A stretch of 64,000 nt of DNA from Zelopaecilomyces penicillatus (GCA_005765155.1 VCCP01000002.1:1364001-1428000), one strand, 5' to 3'. Numbered from the stretch's first letter, positions 11,337 through 23,900 are shown. A program made the numbers and translations. Notes: generated by a model not told the origin, from the sequence alone.

Positions 11337-12166
11337 GATGCTCCGTGAGCAAGATGCTCCAAATGGCAGTTGGGGGAGCCTTGATTGAGGGAGCAGTTGC
11401 AGTGATAAGATACCTAGTCAGTGGTTCACGATGAGTCCTGGTCAATTACATGAAGCAGTTGTGTAGATTGATACGAACGGCTTAAAGCCTGGAGAGTGGG
11501 GAAGCGTGAGGTCATAGGTGCTTGGGCCTTCTAAGCTTTGTGATTGGCTACAGTGTGCGCTGGGCCCCCCTCGTCATGGAGCTGAGCTGGAGCTCCGAGA
11601 TGCCGGAGCTCAGTAGACGTGTCAATATTAGGTAGATCTGGAGCTGGATATGCAGCGGACATCATAATTCCTGCTTCACATGTCAACCTGTAGTGTTACA
11701 ACTTACACGTACGAAGCTGGCGCATGAAGTGGGGTTATGATGTTTTACTTTGTTTCTGTGAGGCCTGTTGTTTCAATGAGTCGGGCTATTTGTATCTGAT
11801 TTCTACTGGAAGTTTCGTGGGTGATTAGAAAATGAATAAAACAGGCAAAAGAGAAACTAATTACGCTGCTGATCAGCCAGTGGTTGTTCAGCTGGAGACA
11901 TCGTTAGTAAAAGCACGGACCACCACAGCTGGTGACGTCGTTGCACTGTGATTTATGATTTGGGCATTCTATCGATTTCCCCACCACAGCTCTAGCTTCA
12001 CGAAAGTTGGCATCATCACTCCTCACATCACGTCTTGCTATGCCGATCCGAGTCGGTCCCAGCCAAAACTAGTCATAAAACTTGTTTTCGTCTGGATATT
12101 TTACGTTTCTCAGCTCTCTCAAGTTCCTCCCTCCACCAAATACCCTCCAGTGACCGACTTCCCACA
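11337..12166. promoter_or_regulatory. Divergent promoter region of phosphoesterase and anoctamin
   Basis: These 830 bp lie between two divergent start codons. A perfect 8-bp inverted repeat (GAGCTCCG and CGGAGCTC, 6-nt loop) sits at 11590-11611. A TGACGTC core that fits ATF/CREB-type bZIP factors is at 11933-11939, about 230 bp before the anoctamin ATG. Function is inferred from motif likeness only. Confidence 0.4.
11590..11611. repeat. Perfect inverted repeat, 8-bp arms with 6-nt loop
   Basis: GAGCTCCG at 11590-11597 and CGGAGCTC at 11604-11611 are exact reverse complements separated by AGATGC. It could form a hairpin or be a two-half-site protein binding site in the divergent promoter. Confidence 0.6.
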
Positions 12167-14776
12167 ATGTCGAGCCTGCGGGGCATATACGGAAAACAAG
12201 ATGACGGGGTTGTGGCCAACAACTTTGGGTAAGGCTCATAGGAAGCCCTCTGCGCCCCCTAACAATCTGAACAGGCTCGAGCCTTTTCAAGATCTTGGTT
12301 TTCTGACAACTCGCAGCGTCGATTATGTGATTCATTGCAAGGTGCCGCCAAAAGGTAAGCTCTGCCCACTAACCCCCCCCCCTCACATTTGCCCCTCGTC
12401 CCCGACGGCTTAGCCCTTGGCCGCTAACACAGCTTTTGAAGAGAGATCCGAGGCCGAAGCCAACTTCGTCCAGCTCATCGAGGCCCTCACCAAAGTAGGC
12501 CTGGCCTCCGAAGTCCGCCAGGGTAAAAAGGACTCTCTCCTTGTCTTTGTGAAGCTTGCGTCGTACGACTTGCTCGCCCAGCAGGTCTACCGCTCCCGTT
12601 TGCAAGACTGGCTTCAGGGCGTAAGGACTTCTGGCCCTGAGAAGGATGTCGCTCAGACACTCGAGGATGAGCCTGTCACTGAGGCCGAGAGGCTACGTTT
12701 GATCTATATGATGATCACCAAGCCTCAAAATGACGGCGGAGCGGGTGTAACTGAAAAACAGGGACGATGGAAGTATGTCGAATCAGTCTTCCCGCTTCAT
12801 AATCACGCCTTCAACAAGAATTGGCTCCAGAAATGGAGCAAAAAGTATCTGCTTGACCAAGAGGACCTGGACGAGATTCGGGACAAATTTGGGGAGAGAG
12901 TAGCACTTTATTTCGCATTCCTTCGAGACTACTTCCGCTTCCTTGTCGCTCCTTCAGCCGTTGGATTCTCGGCTTGGATGCTTTTGGGACAATTTTCTTC
13001 TCTTTATGCTCTTCTCAGCTGCCTGTGGTCCGTCATCTTTTTCGAATACTGGAAGCAGAAGGAGGTGGACCTTGCGGTTCAGTGGGGTGTCCGTGGTGTC
13101 TCGAAAATCCAACACCAACGGCCCGAGTTCCAATGGGACTATGAGTCGGAAGACCCGGTTACCGGCGAGCCCATCAAAGTTTATCCTCATTCCAAACGAA
13201 TTCAAACCCAGCTCCTACAAGTCCCATTCGCGGTAGTTTGCGTCACAGGTCTTGGAGGTCTTGTCGTAACGGTCAATTCACTCGAGATCTTTATTAATGA
13301 GGTCTACGGTGGGCCTGGCAAGCAATATCTGGTAAGTAAAAGTTGGCATAGAGTGCATTCTCAAAAAATCCGCCAAAATGAGTAATTCTGACCAATTCAG
13401 GGCTTTTTGCCAACTATCTTGCTCTGTGTGCTCACCCCTACTTTCTCAACTGTCCTGATGAGCGCTGCCAAAGCCCTGACCGACAGAGAGAACTATGAAA
13501 CATCTGACGGTTTGTCTGCACCCTAATATGGAAAATTTGGCAAATGGCTGACTTTTGTATTCGTAATCCTGCAGCATATCACGCCGCCCTTGTCCAAAAA
13601 CAGTTTGTGCTCAACTTCATGACGTCCTACATGTCAATGTTTTTCACCTCGTTTGTGTACATTCCATTTGGCCACATATTGACCCCATTCCTTGATTTCT
13701 GGGGGAAAGCTGCCCAGACAGTTTCATTCAGCCAAGGTACCTTGAAGACGCGGCAGTTTCATTCGAACCCGCAGCGAATTGCAAATCAGATGTACTACAC
13801 TACAGTTACGGCACAGATTATTAACTTCACCACTGAAGTTGTCGTACCCTTTGTAAAGCGCAAGGTGTTTGCGAAAGCAGAGCAGCTGGTCCAGTCCAGT
13901 GGCGGGGATCAGTCCAAAGACCACCCAGAAGAGGCCGAGTTCTTGCAAAGGGTTCGAGAGGAGGCAGAGCTTGAGCATTACGATGTCACCGGAGATTACA
14001 GAGAAATGGTTATGCAGTTTGGTAAGTTAACCACTCGGCCTATTGTTGCTGCGCAAAATTGCTTTTTGTTGGCTAATACATCCCAGGCTATCTTTCTCTT
14101 TTCTCCGTCTCCTGGCCGCTAGCAGCTTGCTTTTTCCTTGTGAATAACTGGGTAGAGCTGCGATCTGATGCTTTGAAGATTGCCATTGGTTCCCGCCGGC
14201 CAATCCCATGGAGATCAGATTCCATTGGACCTTGGTTGACAGCAATTGGCTTTCTTTCTTGGCTCGGTAGCATCACAAGTGCTGCGATTGTGTTCCTCTG
14301 CAGTGGCTCGGCAGACGGTGCAGAATCGCATATCACGGCGTGGGGTGTCCTTCTTAGCATTCTCTTGGCAGAGCACTTCTATCTCATCGTACAGCAGGCT
14401 GTGCGATTTGTTATGAGCAAGGTAGAAAGCCCCGGCCTCCAGAAGGAGCGCAGGGACCGATATCTCATGAAGAAGAAGCTCCTGGATGATAACGTCGGGC
14501 AAGGAGTTGCAGAGAAAGCCATCGTACCTGGCATTGAAAAGAGCGAGAAAATTACAAGACAGTCCTTGGAGGAGGAAGCTCGAAAGATGTCACTACAGGG
14601 ACAAGGGACGGCCGAGAGCATGTAAGAACCATCACTCATCACCATTACTGAGATTCAATGATTTGTGCTGACTAACTAACTACCACAATAGGTTTTGGCT
14701 GCGTCAACGGGGTATGCAAGAGACTATCCAGATCGGTCGGGAAATGATTGGAGAGCAGACAAATCGTACTTCCTGA
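12167..14776 (+). CDS. Anoctamin/TMEM16 family membrane protein, Ist2-like
   Basis: Seven exons give 738 aa: 12167-12228, 12275-12354, 12433-13331, 13401-13509, 13575-14021, 14087-14621, 14692-14776. The N-terminal cytosolic domain (about residues 1-210) is followed by TM helices starting near residue 217 (FRFLVAPSAVGFSAWMLLG). The hallmark anoctamin block spans exons 5-6: FGYLSLFSVSWPLAACFF, then NNWVELRSDALKIAIGSRRP and IPWRSDSIGPW. A charged C-terminal tail follows the last helix. TMEM16 proteins are calcium-activated lipid scramblases or chloride channels. Fungal members (yeast Ist2, Aspergillus afTMEM16, Nectria nhTMEM16) are scramblases and/or ER-plasma-membrane tethers, so scrambling is the likely activity here. 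Length fits the nhTMEM16 group (about 735 aa) and lacks the long Ist2 tether tail. The start is an ATG in good context (CACAATGTC). All junctions have GT-AG ends and correct phase. Confidence 0.93.
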
Positions 14777-15671
14777 TTGAGTACTTAAAGTACTGTATTC
14801 TGGAATAGGGCTGGCTGGCTAGGCTGTCCAGGGTTTCATTGAGTCGCCCGTGCGTTCGACCGATTGTGGCAGTAGATCCGGGACCAACGGTGCGGCTGAA
14901 TTCGCGGCAGCCCCTACTGATATGGCTTATCATGCACAACATCGGTTAGGGCATTTAACAATACTATGGTATGAGGCGGTAGAGGACTGAGAAATACGAG
15001 AAAAGGTTAGTTCTCGTGGCAGAAGACAACCGGGCGGATACCCAAATCGAGAGATGAATATGGGGGGAGGGATTGCGTTTTCTTCGGTGTGTTTCAAGGA
15101 GCTTTCCACCTCTGGAAATGCCAGCGCTTTTGATGTCCCGCATTTCTGTATTATAGTGGTATCAAAAGAGGCAATTGGATAACAATGAACGAAGCTACCA
15201 TGAAGATCGGCCAAAGCTATTCACCAGTGACAACACGCCCCGGGGATGTATGTATATGATTCGCATGCCAAGTGGCAAATAGACGGAGAGCTGTGGAGAA
15301 GGATAGTTGGATAGTTGAATAAGCAGCAGGAGGTGTGGAAACAACCACCGGCAGTCGTGTTAGGAGCTGCACATGCGCTGACGGACTTCTTAGCCAGATG
15401 AGAAACGGGGCCGAGGACCGCGCAATCGCGTTCAAGGGTGGTTGAGATCGCCCGCATGAGTGTGAATGCCAGCTGAAGGTCTTTCTGGGGGCTAAAGTAG
15501 GTATGAGCCATTGAACCGAGGCACTACTCCGTATAGCAACAGGAGATGAGATGAGAGGGAGGAGAGAGAGAAAGGACTCTTTGGAATTGCCCCTATTCCG
15601 TAATGATGTTGACCGAAAGCCGGTGAGGCTGGTGAGGCGGGCGTAAACCAATTTACACTCAGTTTACGCCG

Positions 15672-15720
15672 CCCCCCCCCCCCCCCCCCCCCCCTTTTTA
15701 TATTTATTTATTTATTTATT
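15672..15720. repeat. C23 homopolymer followed by (TTTA)n microsatellite
   Basis: A run of 23 cytosines at 15672-15694 is directly followed by T5 and then TATTTATTTATTTATTTATT. Such tracts are prone to slippage, and the exact run length may also be affected by sequencing error. Confidence 0.85.
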
Positions 15721-16292
15721 GATCATCTCCAGATCACAATTACGAAGAAGTTAAGGGAGATACTCTCTGGGAAGTCGATAGCTCACTCTGGAGTAAAACG
15801 CTAGAACGTGTGCCCCCCCGCCGGAGTAGTGGTGATTTCGCAACACCGAGGCGCATATGGGGAAAATGGGCAAAGGGATGATGATGAACCCGTCTGAGCG
15901 CCGCCATGGCGTTTATGGTCGTTGGTTGGGGATGAAGCATGGACTTTATGGGTAGGGGGTTGAAGTATGTACTTGCTGTACTCAGGTACGACGATATATG
16001 ACATGGTAATTATAATGAGAAAAGCATGGAAGCCAGCCAACGCCCAAACCAGGGGGGTTTCTAGAAGACGCCAGGTAAATAATAAAGGAGGGGATGGCGT
16101 TGGGCGTTGGTGTTGGTGCTGGTGTTTGGCGTGGGTGGGAAGATGATGAAGATGGGGGGGGAACTACTATACCTGGTAAGGTACAGTAACTAATTACTAA
16201 CTAACTAAAACCTAACGACAGGTAACAATGCAACCACTGGAGAAACTATACAAGTTGCCACTAGCTAATTAGACTATTTCATCACAAACTAC

Positions 16293-16312
16293 CTACGGAG
16301 TATACTCCGTAG
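16293..16312. repeat. Perfect 20-bp palindrome containing two TACGGAGTA-type halves
   Basis: CTACGGAGTATACTCCGTAG equals its own reverse complement. Single copies of the half element TACGGAGTA or TACTCCGTA occur elsewhere in the window (15525-15533, 60850-60858, and 18841-18849 inside a coding exon). Confidence 0.85.
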
Positions 16313-16541
16313 ATGATAACGTGTGCATGCTCGCGAGTCGTACCAACGCGGCACAGGAGCGTTGAAGCGCTATTATAGTTAAGTACCTAAGAACCTAAAG
16401 ACGTTAGAAGGGTGCTGGTATCCAATTGGTCTAACACACAGCTCGAAAGCCCGCTGCCGATCAGTGTATTGTTAGCTGAACGCCCGCACAAGCTGTTTCC
16501 GCCCTGTCTAGGCTCCCGCATCCAATTGAATGTATGGGCTG

Positions 16542-16586
16542 TACAGTGGCTACAGTGGCTACAGTGACTACAGTGGCTATAGTGGC
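16542..16586. repeat. Five tandem copies of a 9-bp unit TACAGTGGC
   Basis: Units at 16542, 16551, 16560, 16569 and 16578 read TACAGTGGC, TACAGTGGC, TACAGTGAC, TACAGTGGC and TATAGTGGC. Only two substitutions separate the copies, so the array is recent. It would encode a YSG-type tripeptide repeat in one frame, but that frame is short and not believable as a gene. Confidence 0.8.
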
Positions 16587-17837
16587 CTGAGTCTTGTACA
16601 AGCCACAGAGGAAACCCGAGTCAAAAGACGGAAGGCGGCGACCATCCATTCAAGCATTATTACTCCACTCACCCACCCCATTTCCCCCATCCACCACCTT
16701 CTCTTCCTCCCGCGTGTGTGATGGTGTGATTGTTTGGCCCGTCCAAAGAGTGCTGAGACTAGACCTTGTCCAGCGTTTAGTCGCCTTCATATGCACAAAT
16801 GACCTTCTGGATGTGCACAAAATTATAATCCCGCAAAGTCTTCTTCTGGGCCTGCCATGCCGCCTTTTCCACTACTCTCCCGTAACTACTACTGAACCAG
16901 CGAGCCCCGTCATCGGTCTTCAGCACACGTTTCCATACCGATACAGCTCCGCCCCCCCGCCCCGGAACTCGCCGCCAAACATGACCAACAGGCAGCGGGG
17001 AGAGGGCTGACAGGGTGGTGGGCTTGTTGAGAAAACAAGAACAAGCACAAGCACAAGAACAGGCTCGTTTGAACCTTGCGCCAATGCACAAGTAGCCACG
17101 AGACCGGAAGCCAAAAGGTGGCTCAAAGGATAAGGCTTTTCGCGGGGCGGGTTCGCATTCCATGTGCACGCGTGGCAACAAGTCAAGTCTGCAATGCCCC
17201 CCCGGACACTCAAACTGCTTAGCGACACAACCCCAGCGGTTGATGGGCTTAGTGGCTCCGATGGTTGGTGCAGTGCCCTCCTATCGTCCGACAAGGGCCT
17301 CATACAAGCATTAGGAAGCATGTGGTGACAAAGGTCCAGTAGGTATCATATCCGAGAGACCCTGAACAAAGGGTGCCTGGGTCCAAGGGATCGCTCAGGT
17401 AGCGTATCCCTATCAGCAACCTCAGAATCAGCCCCATTCGCCAAGCTTGTCCAATCGAAGTCTCGCCTTGTTCTTCCACAACTGCCCCCCCGCTTGCGTC
17501 GCTGCACAACCTAGATGCTCTTGTTTAGTCCGAGTTGGTTGAACCGTATTGTGTGGATGTTCGCAGCCTCGCGCCGCTCCCCCCCAGCAAAGAACCTGCC
17601 AAAAAGTGAAGGAGGCGTTCAAACTACACACCTCCGTTGCGGCGTGCTGGCTGTTCTTAGCCCAGGTGGCCGCAGGGAGTCGGCAAGATCTGGGCCGGTG
17701 GTTCTTGGCCACCACATCCATCTTACTTATGTCGTTCCATCCGTCTCGGCGTTGCTTGTGATCCCCATCCTTCTCAACCTTTGCTCTCTTTGATTGTGAT
17801 TCTCTTGTACATTGCTGCTATTCCGTCGCTGAATATA

Positions 17838-17844
17838 TACGTCA
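17838..17844 (+). promoter_or_regulatory. ATF/CREB-like TACGTCA site upstream of the SH3 gene
   Basis: The 7-mer TACGTCA lies 217 bp before the SH3 gene ATG, next to AT-rich GAATATATA. It matches the half-consensus of fungal ATF/CREB bZIP factors. A 7-mer can occur by chance. Confidence 0.25.
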
Positions 17845-18060
17845 CCTCTTATATCTAACAGTTACTTATTCGAACAACGTTCTTGCCTCTCTTAGTGCCG
17901 CAATCGCCAACCGTTTGTTTTCGCTTTCTGCATCTGTCTGGTATTACCGAATTCATCCACACACACGCACATACATGTTACAACCAATCGAGTGAGGTTT
18001 TGTTGTGCCGGGAGAGATTTTGATCCAGGACTTCCGTTTCAGTAGCTGGACTCCGGTGAG

Positions 18061-20941
18061 ATGGACGACGTTGAGAATCTAGTCATCAAGCCATTCCAAG
18101 AACTCGTCAATGTTGGAAAAACGGCTGTTGAAAATGCTGGCGACTTTTTGCCCATGCTCAAGGCTGCACAAAATTTAACAAAGGAAGGCGAACGCGCCTT
18201 GAAGCGTCTGCAGCCAATTTGCAAAAAGAATTTTGACGAATATGGGCGCGCATTTGTTAATGAAGTGCGCGAGAATGGTAAGTTAGGTCATGCTTCGCGC
18301 TGATATATTGAAGTGTTTCGTACCAGAAACTTAACTGAATTATTTCTAGACGAAATTGGCGGCTATCGCAGTCAGCTCGATGACCTAATTTGGGAGTTTG
18401 AAGATTACCTTGAGTTGGATAGCTTTGATGCCGATAAGTTTGCTGAATTGCAGGCTTTGTCGCGAAAAGCTGCACCAAAAATATATGAGATTATCATCCG
18501 GATGAAGCTCGATTCGCTGCCCCATTTCGAGAATCACTTTATTTCTCAGCTCTCACCACCATCATCACCTCAGCCACCACCCACTTTTCCGCTCCCGTCA
18601 GCTCCGCCTACTCGTGGTTCTATGTCGAGTTCTCAAACCGAAAGAAGGTCATTGGCTGAAGTATGTACCGTCGAGGATGCCACGGAACAGCTCAGCAGAA
18701 TAATCAGCGAGGAAGGAAATCACCGCATAGCACTTGAGAGCTCACAGCCTCCCGTACTACCGCCACTGCAAATAACGCGACCACTTTTGCGCCCGCCCTC
18801 AGGGAAACCACCTCCGCCGCCATCTGCAAATCCATGGGATTACGGAGTACAAATAGCCAATGAAAACCTAGAACTTGGGGAAGAGACGAACATCCGTCGA
18901 CGACCCGCAGTAGAGATGCCGCCATCGCCAATAAGCATGGACTATGAGACGAGATCCTTTGTGTCTCGACGGCCAATAGCCCGAGAAAGCGGCAGCAGCG
19001 GCAGCAATTTCGACTCCAGCAGCCACTACAGCGACGACCGACGCCAGTCCTCCAGCAGTCAAAACTCTTCCTTCAGTTTCAGTCCCAGCCAGACATCACG
19101 AACAAAAGTTGCTAGTCTGAACCCATCCTGGGGTCCGTCAATTCCAGAGGAAACCTTTGGTGACCGATCCCCTGAGGACTTTGCCCAGTCGCCTAAAACT
19201 CAGTATTCACTACCCTCATACTATAAATCCAGACACGAGTCAATAGAAACGGATCGTGGTGATACTAGTGGTGGATTTGGATATGACGCAGCAACAAATG
19301 CACAGGAATCCGAATTCCGCGACCGTTTCCCGTCGGTTGCCGAGAGTCTGGTCCACGCTGACCCTGACCTTGTCATCACTGACAGTGCCAGTGATCGGGC
19401 AGCATCAGTGGTAGTAACATCGCAGCCTGGACTGGAACTCGTCCGCGGTGCTCCGGTTATGCCGACTCTTCCTTTGGATACTGGTCTGATTCCAGTGGAA
19501 TCTGAAATCGTTCCTCCCAGAACCCCACATTCGTCATTGTCGCAAAGATATAGCTCCATCGAGGCTGATAGCTCGTTTTATGCCATGAATGGATTCTGCG
19601 AAGGTGCCAGGGAAGTTAGACGAGGTGGCGCTGGAGTCAAGAAGACCATGAAGCCAGTGGTTAGCATCACTATGCAACCTACTAATCTGAAATATGTCTG
19701 CTGACGACGGTTCTAGGGGTTTACCACGGCCGCCACCGTTGCCAGATGCACGAACTGCCTGTATGAACACGATTTCAAGGATATTGAACACGATGTGAAT
19801 AGAATGGGTAAGGCTTCAATAACTAGACAGTGTGCTCATTCTTTCAAACTAACATTGCCGCATTGGTAGATCAGGGAAACTACTCAAGAAACAATATCGG
19901 GTACCGACTTCGATTTTTGCAGAAAAGCCATGTTCATGCCAAGCGACTTGACGATACCTTGTACGGTTGTGTATTTTGCGTCCAAGCGGGGCGAACAATC
20001 GACGAGAGCGACGCGACAGTTTTCCCCTCCTCTCAGGCCCTATTTAGCCACTTGGCTCGACACCCACGACCTCTTCCGCGTGTTCTTGGCATCACAGTAG
20101 TAGATCAGGCCGAAATTCCCCCCGAGTTCCACAATAACTATGATGTTCACTTTAGAGGCCCCCCGGAACCGCATCCGACTCTAGAGAAAGCCACCGATAT
20201 TGCGCGCCTCCCTTCCGGAGTAGCTAAAGAAACTGCGAGAAGAGTTTGCGGGCAAAAGCTGCTGCCAGATAAAACACCAGCTCTGGAAATGATGCAAGGG
20301 GCTAGAATCACGGGCTTGACATGGCCGTCGCGATATAATGGCGAGTGGTGCTTTGGGTGGCACGATGGTGTTCACGCGTCTGTGCCTACCGATCTTGTCA
20401 GACTAGACCGACCGCCTCGGAGTGATCTCAAGATGCCTGGAACGAGCCGAATCCAAGCGAAATCTCAGTGGAAGTTTGCGCCAAAGGACAAGGAGAAGGG
20501 GGACTGGCTGAAATTTGATAAAAATGAGGTTATAACCAACATCAGTTGTAAGTCGCATCGCATCCCTTACTAATTGAAAAAGTCTCTAGCATGCACTTCT
20601 TTCATATTGAACAGGACAGATACTAACCTCGCGTTCTCCATCTAGGGGCATATCCTGAGCACTGGTGCTGGTCGGGGACCAATTCCAAGGGGAAGTGGGG
20701 TATCTTCCCTCAGGCGTTCATCGATACAAACACTGTACAAGAACCCCCAGTCAATGAATTAGACCGTGCCAAAAGCGTGGAAAATGAAAAAGGCAGGTCA
20801 CTATCAATCCTTCCAAGACGACGAGCATCGGGGCGTCCACGTAGTATCGCGGAGTCGACAAGCAGCAACGAGACAACAAAGAGGTTGGGCTTCCTCTCAT
20901 CAAGAAGTCTGAGGTCAGGTGGAGATAATAGTAGTAGGTGA
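18061..20941 (+). CDS. SH3-domain protein with helical N-terminus, disordered linker and Cys/His zinc-type region
   Basis: Five exons give 863 aa: 18061-18277, 18350-19659, 19717-19807, 19870-20547, 20646-20941. Residues 1-140 are predicted helical (MDDVENLVIKPFQELVNVGK and following). A Ser/Pro-rich, presumably disordered stretch with polyproline runs (PPSGKPPPPPSANP) covers about 150-500. Next comes a Cys/His region: CTNC (about 519-522), YGCVFC (about 567-572), then HLARH (about 596-600), a plausible zinc site. An SH3-like half (NGEWCFGWHDGVHASVPTDL) precedes a full C-terminal SH3 (KSQWKFAPKDKEKGDW, WCWSGT, KGKWGIFPQAFID). SH3 domains bind Pro-rich ligands, and the protein's own linker has such motifs. 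It is a conserved-looking fungal adaptor; its partners and pathway are unknown. The intron ending at 19716 has an atypical GTTAGC donor but a CTAATC branch-like sequence. Confidence 0.82.
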
Positions 20942-23900
20942 CGAGTGCCGGATGTAATAGTACCGCTGCTCAAATGACATATATGATATGACAAAAGCAC
21001 GCATGATGGGAAAATTGATCGGCTTTGGTACTGGTTTAGGAATGGCGTCGGAGTAGGAATGATGGATGGTTAAACGTAGATACGGTTCTTTTGTGGGATT
21101 GATCTGCGTAGAAGCTTCAGGAATATACCCCCGCGTGCTTGTGATGCTTTATGAACTTGGTGTTTGTGCTCGTGTAAGTGTGAATGCTTTGTGTGTCAAG
21201 GAAGGATTTGTTGCCCGGCCCTGACTAGGATGCCATGTCTTGCAAACCATGGTAATCCCAAGCACATGTGGAATGCATTGATACGTGGCACGCGACAGAT
21301 ACATGACCAGCAAGGCAGAAAACGAGCCCGGCATTTAGCAACTATTTCCGTTGATCGAATCGGGTCAGAAGAGAAACCGGGCTGGAGGCACGAGATACGT
21401 CACAGTGCATAGCAGCTCTCACCGTTCATGCTTCTTCGATGGCGGAGCTATGTAAGTGGTGCAACCCTACGGGTTCCGACTGGCTTTTGGAAACATGGAC
21501 GTGTTGTAATGCTTCCTGGTTGCCATACCAAACTAGTTCATCTTCCATCTGCGCATGTGTGTGTGTGTGTTAATATAAACAAGACTGTGGTTGGTTTGCT
21601 GCTTGTTTGCTGTTCATTAAGACTGCAGAGCTAGGCTCCTTTCCAGCTTTGCCTGGGAGGTTTGCTCGTGATCAAGATGAGGGGTCGTGGCCACGTCTGA
21701 TGATCTAGATCGGTTGGCCCCCAAGCGCAACCACGGCTTATGTCCACGGCCGATCAAGCTAACTGCATATTATAGAACTGAATTGAGAACACGCCCAGAA
21801 GCCTGGCTACATTTCAAGGCATGATCCACTTGCGTGAGGTGGTTGTCTTTGTGGTTTTGAGCTCAGAAATGCCAACAGTCAAAAAAGTGCTAGAATGTGG
21901 CAGACTCCTCAGGGGATAAAATTTGACGCGCCACTGGGATTGACGTCGGGATTTTCTGTCCGGGGGTGTCTCCACATTAATAGACGCTGCGTCAAGATTG
22001 ACATGGCAATTCGGTTGGCTCCGAGAGGCCCCCAGACCAGGCAGGGCATTGATGCGACAAACATATGTTTTTTTTTTTCTAATTTGGTGGTATCCTCTTT
22101 TGGTCTATTTTTGATGCAGCGGCGGTCGTCACTGGTCAGGCCATGAAACGATGATATAGGGTCTCTTCCTCTGAGAAGGCAAACATCTTGCTTGTGGTTG
22201 GAGGTTCCGCGGAGCGCATTTTGATTGAGGCATCTCCTTGGAGCGAGTGGATGTGCCGGACTCGTTCTAGGTGCTCATGCATGAGCCTCGTCATGATGCT
22301 CCTCCATGCTTTTTCTTCTTGGTTTGGTATCGAGACCCAACTAGTGCCAAGCGATATTACTACCTCATAGGTACTATTTCTGAAAAGTGATAGAAGTAAT
22401 TGCTGTCTTGACGCATCTCGGAAAATCCCCGCGGTTGGCGAGAGGGTTGGTGTTGGTGCCTGAGAGGAGCCGGTCAAGGGAGGGGTTCGTTAAAGAAGGG
22501 AAAGCGCGGCTGGTCGTGATTTGTCCTTGCTCCCTTAAGCTTAAACGCTTTGGGTGAGGAAGGTGGTGGGTTCATCAACGAGATTCACTCAACCTTCTTC
22601 CCCTGAATATTAATGCGACGCCAAAATTGGAACATCCAACCTCGTGTCCAACTTCTCCAACGTCTCCCAAGCACCACATGCCCAGCCGCCACATCTCTCT
22701 CACCACAATCTACTAAACCGGCCTCCCTTCAATGGACTTTGCGGATTCGGTGCAATGAGTTATTCAGCGTGCGAAATTGAAATTGGCATTATATCCGCCG
22801 AATTTCAACAAGCCGCCGCCCCCTCGGACTGCCCTTCCCGCAGCCACCACCACCTTGTCCACACAACCCCCACCTAGCCAAAGGTAGGTAAGCCAACTGG
22901 CTTAGTGGCGTATGCACGATTCCCGACCTGCAGGGCGATGTTACTTCTTTTCTCAGCTCGGTGTCTGTGAATTGAAAGACGCAGAGCGAAAAGTTGCAGC
23001 TGATGGTGTGTTTTCACGTTCAACTCAAGCTAGGGCTGTTCCTCGACGCATCTCCGCATCGTCATACATCATCAGCTGCGGAAGGACACGAGACCAGGCA
23101 TCCGGTATTACACCATTCTACATCATCCATATTGGGGGCATCAAGTCACGGTGGCATGCTGCACTGGTGCAGTCTGTCCCACGTAAGATAATATAGACAA
23201 TGCTTGATGTAAGAGCTGCCACGGGTGTATAGAGCAGCACTGCAGACAAAGAAATGAGATTGGGGTTTCTCACAATTTCTCCAGAAGAAATAATGCAAGT
23301 CCAGCAATCGGACTTCACGTGCATACCTTCCCAGGTGAAACATCAGGAACAGGGAGAATTTAGTCTGAGAGGCGCAGACAATAGGAGGAAGAAAAAGGAA
23401 AAGGAAAAAAAGAAAAAGGGCTGACATCCAGGGAAGAAGAAAAGAAACAATGCTGTGCGAGTGTGTGTGGTAAGATGCTCTGATCGACAGGATTAAGATC
23501 TGTTATTGCAAATGATATTGAAACTACTTGTGCGAACGGGCAGCTCAAAGCCCAACCCGGCTGAGATCGCCCTGTCTAAGCGGCATTGGCAATTGAAATC
23601 GCAATCTCGCACCGCACCAAAGCACTTTTGAATAAGTAAATCAATAGGGCGGAAGTGGAGATAGGCTCAGATGTCGTCAGGTCAGTTCAGAACTGACGAA
23701 CAGGGGTTTCAGAAATCTGTTGATATGTTCGGCGGTGTAGTTATGTGCAGTAGCTTACGCTCAAGCTGCCAAGCCAGCCATTAGCCATCATGGTGTGCAC
23801 ATCTTCATTTTCATTAGATTCCATTCCCTGATGCGGACGTATTCGCAGAGTCGGTACCACTCGGCGTTTTTAGCACTTCGCGCCGAGCGGCCAAGATCTA

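Larger units (their letters stand above)
14777..18060. other. Gene-free interval of 3.3 kb with simple repeats
   Basis: No gene is supported. The stretch contains a C23 homopolymer followed by TTTA repeats (15672-15720), a TACTCCGTA element (15525), a perfect 20-bp palindrome (16293-16312), a 9-bp tandem repeat (16542-16586) and, near the SH3 gene, an ATF/CREB-like TACGTCA at 17838-17844. Open frames of up to 144 codons are low-complexity. The last several hundred bases are probably the SH3 gene promoter and leader. Confidence 0.5.

Noticed and set aside
22136..22477. 113-codon minus-strand frame in the 3.6-kb gap
   Set aside because: It begins with ATG but has no recognisable domain, no neighbouring exons and no clear promoter; not enough support to call a gene.
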